Shown: positions 6,210 to 11,989 of the stretch, in pieces
Layout of the letters: each line of letters begins with the position of its first letter
Numbering within the stretch: position 1 is the first letter of the stretch
From: Clostridiales bacterium
GTDB lineage: Bacteria; Bacillota; Clostridia; Christensenellales; Pumilibacteraceae
DNA: 11,989 bases
Direction of reading: 5' to 3'
Assembly (NCBI GenBank): GCA_029069015.1
Contig: JAIEBL010000119.1
Location: forward strand, 1-11,989
The notes under the pieces: generated by a model
Told to the model about the DNA's origin: nothing
Seen by the model: only the letters and a program-made list of their open reading frames with translations
Database searches by the model: none
Translations under genes and position numbers: made by a program

Positions 6210-8393
6210 ATGGAAGCAAAAAAAGTTACGTTCATTGAAATATTTCAATCTAGCTTTCCTGTTTCTGAAACTGAAGGCGAAATAGAGAAAGAAAATAAGA
6301 TAACAAAGATTATCATTCCTATGATTCAGCGAGATTATGCGCAAGGTAGAACGGATGAAGAAATTGAGCATAAAGTTCGCAGACCTTTTCTTGAGGCACT
6401 ATACAATGCGTTAACAAACAATCCAATTATTTTGGATTTTGTTTACGGCGATTTGAATTCAGATGGCGTGCTGACCTTGCTTGACGGGCAGCAACGGCTG
6501 ACGACGCTTTTTCTTTTGCATTGGTATGCCGCAAAAAAAGCTGGGGTTGAAAACTCGGAATATGCCTTTTTGAAAAATTTCAGTTATGAAACGCGGTATA
6601 GTGCAAGAGATTTTTGCGATAATTTGGTGGATTTCACACCGCTTTTCATCGGAAAGTTGTCCAATGAAATTTTCGACCAGGATTGGTTCCCTTATGATTG
6701 GAAGAATGATCCGACAATTGACGCGATGTTAACCATGCTTGATGCTATTCAAGAAAAGTTTTCATTGTTACCAAACATATGGGAAAAGTTGAAAAACGGC
6801 GCCATTTCTTTTTATTTTTTGCCTATTGAGCAAATGGGGTTAACGGATGATTTATATATTAAAATGAATTCGCGAGGCAAACCTTTAACTCATTTTGAAC
6901 ATTTTAAAGCTGACTTTGAGCGTAACCTGTCGGAATATTTATCGGAAGACAGGGTAACAGCGATTATGAGTAAAATTGACGGTGTATGGACGGATCTGCT
7001 TTGGCAATACAGCAAAGATGATCACCTTGTAGATGATAGATTTTTACGCTATTTTCATTTTATATGTGATATTATTTGTTATCGTAACAAAAAGTCGCCG
7101 CACGGGTATGAATGTGATGCTTTCGGGCTAATTGGTATGTATTTCAATCGCTCAAACGCACGGGCGATGGAAAATGTTAATACCATGGAAATGTTTTTTA
7201 ACTGTTGGTTAAAGGATTCGTTGGGTTGCACACCGAAGGAATTCGGGAAGAAAATATTCAGCAGTCATTATGAGCAAGGAAAAGTCAAAAATGGGATATG
7301 TGACATATTTGAGTTTTGTTTAAATTATTATGGGCAGAATCCATATTCTACAATCGCAAGGACCGTGTTACTGTATGCTGTTGCGGTATATCTGCAGAAT
7401 AAAGACAAAATCAATGAAACACAGTTTATTCGCCGGCTTCGTATTGTAAATAATCTAATTAAAAACTCAGGCAATGAGATGAGTGATAGTGATGACAGAC
7501 AGGGCGGCAACCGAATTCCTGCTATTATTGAGCAAGTGGATTCGATTATAATTCATGGGATCTTGCTGGACAATGAAAAAAAGGAAATTGGCATCAATTT
7601 CAACAACAATCAGGTGCGTGAAGAACGCGAAAAGCTTGAATGGACGGATAAGCATCCAGATTTGGCAGAGTCTTTATTTGAACTTGAGGACAATGATATT
7701 TTGGACGGACAAATAGGTATCGTAGGTTTAGAAAATCCCGAATATTTCGGAAGGTTTTTAAAGCTGTTTAAATGTAGACGTGATTTAATAGACTGTGGAC
7801 TTCTTACTTGCGGAAATTATTCGAGAAAAGCAGGTAAATATTATCAGCTTGGCACGTCCAACTACAACAATAGTGTATGGAAGACCCTTTTTTACAGGAG
7901 CCAAGCAACGCGTTATGATGAGACCAAGCAAACTTTGGGTAAATTACTTTCTGAAACGCGTGAGTTTACGGATGATTTATTGCAAGAAAAGATTGATAAC
8001 TATCTGGCGGAATGTGAAAAAAATAATACATATGATTGGCGGTACTATTATATTAAATATGATGTGTTTCGCCCTGGAAGGAATGGAAAATATGAGTGGC
8101 AAAATGTAAATAAACCATATGAATTAACCGTTATATGGGCACCCAAATTTAAATCAGAAAATGCTTACCAACCTTTCCTGAAAGCATTAAACATTGGTAG
8201 ATTATCTGCTGAACATTATGGGGAAATTTTGCTCCTTGATGGGAATATTTTTGTTACATGCCATCAGGATAAATATTTAATTTACGGAAACGGAGGAAAA
8301 ACAGAAATATTTATTAAACAAAATGAGAATATGCTTGATAATGAAGATCGTATTCTGAAAATGCGTAAGGTAATTCAACAATTAAATACATAA
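6210..8393 (+). CDS. Second DUF262 protein, no HNH motif seen
   Basis: The 727-residue product starts with a DUF262 domain of a different subtype from its partner: IPMIQRDYAQGR (36-47), LLDGQQRLTTLFLLHWY (from 90) and YIKMNSRGKPLTHFEHFKA (from 216). A helical middle follows. The C-terminal third has ESLFELEDNDILDGQIGIV and DWRYYYIKYDVF, blocks I associate with long DUF262 proteins but cannot assign to a function. The EHI...IGNL pattern of DUF1524 nucleases is absent. ATG 6210 lies one base after the upstream stop, with GAGGAAG (6194-6200) inside the previous gene, so translation is probably coupled. The constant pairing suggests that this protein is a sensor, regulator or NTPase subunit for the nuclease partner; that is inference. 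Base composition is as AT-rich as its partner's. Confidence 0.82.
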   Translation: MEAKKVTFIEIFQSSFPVSETEGEIEKENKITKIIIPMIQRDYAQGRTDEEIEHKVRRPFLEALYNALTNNPIILDFVYGDLNSDGVLTLLDGQQRLTTLFLLHWYAAKKAGVENSEYAFLKNFSYETRYSARDFCDNLVDFTPLFIGKLSNEIFDQDWFPYDWKNDPTIDAMLTMLDAIQEKFSLLPNIWEKLKNGAISFYFLPIEQMGLTDDLYIKMNSRGKPLTHFEHFKADFERNLSEYLSEDRVTAIMSKIDGVWTDLLWQYSKDDHLVDDRFLRYFHFICDIICYRNKKSPHGYECDAFGLIGMYFNRSNARAMENVNTMEMFFNCWLKDSLGCTPKEFGKKIFSSHYEQGKVKNGICDIFEFCLNYYGQNPYSTIARTVLLYAVAVYLQNKDKINETQFIRRLRIVNNLIKNSGNEMSDSDDRQGGNRIPAIIEQVDSIIIHGILLDNEKKEIGINFNNNQVREEREKLEWTDKHPDLAESLFELEDNDILDGQIGIVGLENPEYFGRFLKLFKCRRDLIDCGLLTCGNYSRKAGKYYQLGTSNYNNSVWKTLFYRSQATRYDETKQTLGKLLSETREFTDDLLQEKIDNYLAECEKNNTYDWRYYYIKYDVFRPGRNGKYEWQNVNKPYELTVIWAPKFKSENAYQPFLKALNIGRLSAEHYGEILLLDGNIFVTCHQDKYLIYGNGGKTEIFIKQNENMLDNEDRILKMRKVIQQLNT

Positions 8394-8394
8394 G

Positions 8395-8457
8395 TTTATC
8401 GCCTCTCGTGGTAACACGGTTGTACAAGCAAACATCAAAAAACCTCGCAAATAATAG
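8395..8457 (+). repeat. ppdK-tail remnant, copy B
   Basis: Directly after the DUF262 operon, 8425-8454 reads QANIKKPRK and stop, then TAG. This is the same as the ppdK end (QANIKNPRK, TAATAG) except for one residue. The codons differ mostly silently: AAC/AAT, ATC/ATT, AAA/AAG, CCT/CCG, CGC/AGA. Upstream, 8395-8440 aligns without gaps to 11792-11837 at about 33 of 46 positions, but only loosely to ppdK. There is no start codon or upstream domain, so this is a scar of a ppdK 3' end, apparently from a diverged allele. Confidence 0.7.
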
Positions 8458-8486
8458 CGGGATAAAATAACACAAAGCAAGATGAA

Positions 8487-8521
8487 GGCTTATTCCATAA
8501 AGGAGTAAGCCTTTGTTTGTT
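8487..8521 (+). terminator. Intrinsic terminator after DUF262 operon (copy B)
   Basis: The stem arms GGCTTATTCC and GGAGTAAGCC around ATAAA are identical to the ppdK terminator at 4021-4045. They are followed by TTTGTTTGTT, a T-run interrupted by two G. The hairpin lies about 93 nt after the stop of the second DUF262 gene. The sequence beyond it is only a decayed version of the repeat seen after copies A and C, and 8522-8672 holds nothing else I can support. Confidence 0.88.
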
Positions 8522-8672
8522 ATGTTCGAAAGTTCCCGAAAAGAATAAAGACAGCTGTGTGACGGTAAACTTGAAGAGTTACATGGGCGTTGACTTTTAT
8601 ATTCAAATTAGGTTGCGTATAGACCGCCAAACGAGTAATATTGAATTGTCAAATCGATTTTATGAGAAATGC

Positions 8673-8701
8673 TTGACAAAATCTTATAAAAACTTTATTA
8701 T
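8673..8701 (+). promoter_or_regulatory. SigA-type promoter of the lipoprotein gene
   Basis: A perfect -35 box TTGACA (8673-8678), a 17-bp spacer and the -10 box TATTAT (8696-8701) precede the lipoprotein gene. Transcription would start near 8708, about 62 nt before ATG 8770, and the leader contains the hairpin at 8719-8752. Confidence 0.8.
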
Positions 8702-8718
8702 ATTTAGAAATAACCGAC

Positions 8719-8752
8719 AAAGGCGTCACAACCTTTTCTGTGATGCTTTTTT
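8719..8752 (+). terminator. Probable attenuator in the lipoprotein leader
   Basis: GCGTCACA (8723-8730) pairs with TGTGATGC (8739-8746, one G-T wobble) around an 8-nt loop. The stem can be extended by AAAG against the first bases of the run TTTTTT (8747-8752). This has the form of an intrinsic terminator, yet it sits between the promoter (8673-8701) and the gene's ribosome binding site, with no gene between them. Premature termination relieved by some signal is the simplest reading. No known riboswitch or T-box is recognisable in so short a leader. Confidence 0.6.
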
Positions 8753-8769
8753 GTTACAAGAGGTTCATT

Positions 8770-11700
8770 ATGCAAAAAAGCAAGAGAATTACCCTTATCG
8801 TTACGTTGCTTATGCTGGTGCTAAGCGTAAGCATGTTTGCGGTTGCCTGCAAAGATCCGGAGGATAGTACGCCGGCTAATTCCAAAGCCACGCTTACCTT
8901 TACGTACACCTTGCCCGACGGCCGTACCGAAAGCGACGTTTCGGGCAAACTTCCCAACGCGATTACCGTTGACGTCGGGGCGGACGTCACTGTGCCGGAC
9001 ACTACGTTTTCGGTACGCGGATGCAAGTTGATCGGCTGGACCGACGGCGAAACTACATATGTTGTTGACGATACGTTTGCCCTTACGACTTCACGCACGC
9101 TTACCGCCGTATTCAACGTAGGTTATGTGGGTGCGGACGGCTACGCATACTTAGAAGACGGAAGCATCAATTTTACTTTCGGCGACTACGAGGTGACCGT
9201 TCCGTACGTGCAGGGTACCGCCGAATACGACTTTACGGTGACGGACGCCGCTACACGCGGACACTTGTGGTGGAACGAAACAAATAAAACCTTTAAAGTA
9301 AAAGAGTGGGCGACCGCAGTCAACGAATACGTTTTGTATTTGCCTTCGGACGGCTCGATAAATGTGTCGCTCGTACTTACGCTGAAAGACCAAACGACCG
9401 CCACCGTTTCGCTTGAAATCGGCGGAGCGGCTTGGGCAACGGGTACATACGCCCCTGTGGAGGGTACTGCCGACGAATTCGAATTTACGGTGTCGGGATC
9501 TACGTATCTTCCCATCGGTAACGAATTCCGTTTTAAAACGGGTTATATGGTAGAGCGTGACGACGCAGTATACGGCGCATATATGCTGTATGACGATACC
9601 TTTGCCGGCACTTACACGTCGGGTAACGACAAACTCGTACTCGATGCGTACGGCTTTGCCACCTATAAAGGTCAAAGCGGCACGTATACCGAGCGCACCG
9701 ACTTGAAAGACGTTGAAGAATTTGAAGATGTCCTTCTTTTGATTTTTACAAACGAAGACCGCACCGACAGCGTTACCATGAAGATTGACGGCACGGCTTT
9801 TACCGCCGTGGGCAACGAAATCGGCGCATATAACGTTTGGGATCCCGTATCCGCCGACAAGGGCTGGCAAAAATTTGTGCTTGACGGGAAAGGCGGATTG
9901 ATTATACAAAGTAAGGCGTCGCGTTTCGGTCGCTTTTCAACCGTTGCGACAGGTAGCTATAATGCGCTCGGAAACAACGAATTTTCGCTCGGTGACTATA
10001 CGCTCGAAGACGGCGAAGAACTGCCCGAAGAATACGTAAAGGGTATGCGCTTTAAGCTTACCGTGTACAATTACGGCGGCTATGATGAAGCGGGATACAT
10101 AATCTACAATGCGGCGCTTTACGGCAGCTACGTTACTGCGGACGGATCGGCTACGCTCGTGCTTGACGGATACGGCAATGCCGAATATACGGTATCGGGG
10201 CAGTCGGTGATTTCCGGCACGTGCAGTATAGTAAACGATTTGGTGTTGGTGCTTGGCGCCGACGACGACATGGCAGTATTCCAGATCGACGGCACTGCTT
10301 TCCAAAAAGTGGGCATCGAAATCGGAAGGTACTTTTTGTACAATGCCTTAGATGGGCTTGACGAAGACACGGCATTGTATTTTAACGGCCGCGGTGAAGC
10401 CATTTTGATGCGTTACAACGAGGCTACCGAACAATACGACCAAGTAAAAACCGGGCAATACGTTGCTTTGGCGAACGGCACCGACGAATGGACGGTTACT
10501 TTTGCCGACCAGACGATGCGCGTAAAAATGCTGGAAGTATATATGGGTTACGATCAAAGCGGCAACGATATTTACATTCCCGTATACTTGGTTTATAACG
10601 CCGCGTGGGACGGGACGTACACAAACGGATCGTCAACGCTCGTACTTGACGGTTACGGATTCAAAGCTACGTATACGGGCACCGAAAGCATAACGGGTCC
10701 GTTTACCGTAACGGATTCTATCGTTACGATTATCGATTCGGATAATAATCGCGCGGTGTTCCGTCTTGCGAATAACAACACTTTCGCGGTTGCGGACGCG
10801 TCGGCAGGTTTGCATTACACGTACGACCTCGAAACCCAAACCGTGTCGGATGCGGCGCAGCTTTACCTTGACGGACTTACGACTGCTAAGTTTATGCAGA
10901 ACGGAACGGTAACGGAAGGCACCTACGCGCTTTTGCCCGATTCCGAAGACGAATACGAATTTACCGCTCAGGGCGTTACGTTCCGCTTTAAACTCGGGTA
11001 CTTACAATCTTACGGTATCACGGTGTATATTCGTTACAACGAAAATTGGAGCGGAGAATACACCTTTGACGATGATGAAGATCAAAAAATAGTGTTGGAC
11101 GGTTACGGCAACGTAACGTACACCGACCGCTACGGCGAAACGGATACGTACACTTGTACCGTTGCGGGGTCGCAGGGCACTGTTGTTACGTTCAAATATG
11201 ATTCTTATACAACTTTTACGTTCTTGCTCGATAAATCGAATCATACGTACGAACGCGCGTACGATCCTGCCGGGTATTACTATTTCTATGACGGCGAAAC
11301 CGTAAGCGGTTATAAGCGCGTATTCCTGGACGGCAAAGGAAACGCCGAAATCAGCGAGTACAACAATGAGACAAAAGTATACGAAGTGACGGCAAGCGGA
11401 ACGTATGCCGCAGAAGGAAGCAGCGATTCGGTATTTACCTTTACACCGTCGAGCGGTTCGGTGCAAGCGTTTACGTTCAAAGCAGATGAAAAAGAGGGCT
11501 ACAACGTTTACAGGTTAGCCGACGGCATTGCGGGAGAGTATACTTGCGTTGTGGGCGAAAATACGTATACGTTTACCGCCGACGGATTCGGTTCGGCTAC
11601 GTATAGGTTTTACGACGATGATTATGGTTATATGCGCACGCTCGACGGCGAATACACCGTAGAAGGCAACACCGTTACGTTTACCATGACCTCTTACGGA

Positions 11701-11772
11701 TACGTAGTCTTTGAAGCTGTTCTTACGATCGATACAACCACGCATACGTTTACGGTTGTTTCGCAAGGGTAA
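8770..11772 (+). CDS. Large InlB-like repeat lipoprotein (1000 aa)
   Basis: A probable surface lipoprotein of unknown function. The signal peptide MQKSKRITLIVTLLMLVLSV continues to SMFAVAC. Cys27 is the likely lipidation site, although the lipobox AVAC lacks the usual leucine. Residues about 44-116 resemble an InlB B-repeat/Listeria-Bacteroides repeat, with the typical GWTDG core and TLTAVF end. From about residue 240 the protein is beta-rich and built of five diverged tandem units, so binding or adhesion is more likely than catalysis. There is no LPXTG motif or transmembrane end. I chose ATG 8770 because AGAGG (8759-8763) lies 6 nt upstream and the signal peptide starts there; the GTG at 8740 would lie inside the leader hairpin. 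Composition is host-like, unlike the preceding operon. It is monocistronic. Confidence 0.85.
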   Translation: MQKSKRITLIVTLLMLVLSVSMFAVACKDPEDSTPANSKATLTFTYTLPDGRTESDVSGKLPNAITVDVGADVTVPDTTFSVRGCKLIGWTDGETTYVVDDTFALTTSRTLTAVFNVGYVGADGYAYLEDGSINFTFGDYEVTVPYVQGTAEYDFTVTDAATRGHLWWNETNKTFKVKEWATAVNEYVLYLPSDGSINVSLVLTLKDQTTATVSLEIGGAAWATGTYAPVEGTADEFEFTVSGSTYLPIGNEFRFKTGYMVERDDAVYGAYMLYDDTFAGTYTSGNDKLVLDAYGFATYKGQSGTYTERTDLKDVEEFEDVLLLIFTNEDRTDSVTMKIDGTAFTAVGNEIGAYNVWDPVSADKGWQKFVLDGKGGLIIQSKASRFGRFSTVATGSYNALGNNEFSLGDYTLEDGEELPEEYVKGMRFKLTVYNYGGYDEAGYIIYNAALYGSYVTADGSATLVLDGYGNAEYTVSGQSVISGTCSIVNDLVLVLGADDDMAVFQIDGTAFQKVGIEIGRYFLYNALDGLDEDTALYFNGRGEAILMRYNEATEQYDQVKTGQYVALANGTDEWTVTFADQTMRVKMLEVYMGYDQSGNDIYIPVYLVYNAAWDGTYTNGSSTLVLDGYGFKATYTGTESITGPFTVTDSIVTIIDSDNNRAVFRLANNNTFAVADASAGLHYTYDLETQTVSDAAQLYLDGLTTAKFMQNGTVTEGTYALLPDSEDEYEFTAQGVTFRFKLGYLQSYGITVYIRYNENWSGEYTFDDDEDQKIVLDGYGNVTYTDRYGETDTYTCTVAGSQGTVVTFKYDSYTTFTFLLDKSNHTYERAYDPAGYYYFYDGETVSGYKRVFLDGKGNAEISEYNNETKVYEVTASGTYAAEGSSDSVFTFTPSSGSVQAFTFKADEKEGYNVYRLADGIAGEYTCVVGENTYTFTADGFGSATYRFYDDDYGYMRTLDGEYTVEGNTVTFTMTSYGYVVFEAVLTIDTTTHTFTVVSQG
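9580..11769 (+). repeat. Five tandem protein repeats within the lipoprotein
   Basis: Each unit begins with a Y-x-x-Y-(N/D)-x-x-(W/F/L)-x-G-x-Y motif followed by LVLDGYG-x-A-x-Y. Examples are GTYTSGNDKLVLDAYGFATY, GTYTNGSSTLVLDGYG and GEYTFDDDED...IVLDGYG. The G-x-Y points lie at residues 280, 452, 615, 762 and 922 (bases 9607, 10123, 10612, 11053, 11533), so units span 147-172 residues. The first four units also contain a second strand pair of the type (F/Y)LDG-(K/R)G-x-A, ending in TG-x-Y. The fifth is short and closes the protein. At DNA level the units have diverged widely, which points to old duplication rather than recent slippage. Confidence 0.8.
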
Positions 11773-11792
11773 GAATAAAAAGCCGAAATAAC

Positions 11793-11850
11793 GTATCGCC
11801 CTTCGGGGGAAAACGTTTGCATAGGCGAATATCAAAACCCGAGAAAGTAA
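11793..11850 (+). repeat. ppdK-tail remnant, copy C
   Basis: Twenty bases after the lipoprotein stop, this stretch aligns to copy B (about 33 of 46 positions for 11792-11837). Its end AATATCAAAACCCGAGAAAG plus TAA matches the ppdK end with one base missing. In the frame of copy B it reads IALRGKTFA, then TAG, then ANIK, and then the one-base deletion breaks PRK. It is therefore clearly noncoding. The ppdK-like end is joined directly to the terminator hairpin with no spacer, unlike copy A (54 nt) and copy B (29 nt). Confidence 0.7.
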
Positions 11851-11852
11851 AA

Positions 11853-11886
11853 GCTTATCCCATAAAGGGGTAAGCCTTATTTTTAT
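11853..11886 (+). terminator. Intrinsic terminator after the lipoprotein gene (copy C)
   Basis: GCTTATCCC (11853-11861) pairs with GGGGTAAGC (11867-11875) around ATAAA, and TTATTTTTAT follows the next base. Compared with copies A and B, one stem pair has changed from T-A to C-G on both arms (11859 with 11869), so the pairing has been preserved through a compensatory change. Confidence 0.9.
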
Positions 11887-11950
11887 GTAAAATTCTCTCG
11901 AAAAGAGCAAAAAAAGGCTTTCAAAGCTACCGTTTCCGCACAAGTCGAAC
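11853..11950 (+). repeat. Terminator-associated dispersed repeat, copy C
   Basis: This stretch matches copy A at 4021-4120 through the hairpin and 75 bases beyond, to the shared end CACAAGT(T/C)GAAC, after which the two diverge abruptly. The - strand reads FDLCGNGSFESLFLLFSREF, close to copy A, but a one-base deletion then moves it out of the copy A frame. The sharp right-hand boundary suggests a defined repeat unit. Confidence 0.75.
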
Positions 11951-11952
11951 AC

Positions 11953-11981
11953 TTGATTTTTAATATAAAGTATGATAAAAT
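11953..11981 (+). promoter_or_regulatory. SigA-type promoter of a gene beyond the window
   Basis: TTGATT (11953-11958), a 17-bp spacer and TAAAAT (11976-11981) with an extended -10 TG (11973-11974) form a good promoter pointing out of the window on the + strand. It follows the third repeat copy immediately, so a further cassette in the same series is expected downstream. Confidence 0.65.
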
Positions 11982-11989
11982 ATTTGAAC

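Noticed and set aside
8740..8769. Longer lipoprotein starting at GTG 8740
   Set aside because: The extension overlaps the leader hairpin, lacks a ribosome binding site and would bury the signal peptide. ATG 8770 has AGAGG at the right distance.
8517..8867. 116-codon open frame on the + strand before the lipoprotein gene
   Set aside because: It contains the promoter boxes and the leader hairpin and overlaps the lipoprotein signal peptide in another frame. It has no ribosome binding site and a composition unlike a protein.
9607..11769. Lipoprotein repeats as a possible CRISPR-like or recent DNA tandem repeat
   Set aside because: The periodicity is at protein level only. DNA copies are widely diverged, unequal in length and lack spacers.
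11515..11952. 145-codon frame on the - strand at the right end
   Set aside because: It runs antisense through the lipoprotein 3' end, the terminator and the repeat. Only its first 20 or so residues resemble the repeat's frame.

Overview
The window looks like chromosomal DNA of an uncultured Clostridia-type Firmicute. Evidence for this is the era, yqzL-like and recO order, strong AGGAGG-type ribosome binding sites, TTGACA/TATAAT-type promoters, a pyruvate phosphate dikinase close to the C. symbiosum type, and a large lipoprotein with an InlB-like domain. A gut Christensenellales or Borkfalkia-like bacterium is plausible, but that placement is inference.

Positions 1-1182 are a housekeeping block on the + strand: the 3' end of era, a 45-residue YqzL-like gene, and a short recO without the usual zinc cysteines. 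A good promoter at 1240-1269 then drives ppdK (1312-3963), which carries all its catalytic motifs.

Downstream of ppdK the character changes. A two-gene operon at 4436-8393 encodes two DUF262 (GmrS-like) proteins. The first has a C-terminal DUF1524/HNH nuclease module and the second does not. The operon is much AT-richer than its surroundings and looks like an acquired anti-phage or DNA-restriction module. Next comes one large lipoprotein gene (8770-11772) with an InlB-like domain and five diverged tandem beta-rich repeats, preceded by a promoter and a probable attenuator hairpin.

The most unusual feature is how these units are joined. The last codons of ppdK (encoding QANIKNPRK, then stop) and the terminator hairpin after it recur twice more in the same orientation: after the DUF262 operon (8395-8521) and after the lipoprotein gene (11793-11886). 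The third copy also shares about 75 bases of sequence beyond the terminator with the first. Each tail-terminator unit is followed within about 70-220 bases by a consensus promoter. The region therefore reads as a tandem series of independently promoted cassettes added behind ppdK, each closed by a ppdK-tail-plus-terminator scar. No integrase or transposase lies in the window, so the mechanism is open.

Gene-free stretches: 3964-4435 holds terminator/repeat copy A, a 52-nt hairpin-forming palindrome, a promoter and a doubtful 29-codon frame. 8394-8769 holds the second ppdK-tail remnant, terminator B, a promoter and the attenuator. I saw nothing convincing in 8522-8672. No tRNA, rRNA, CRISPR array or insertion sequence was recognised.
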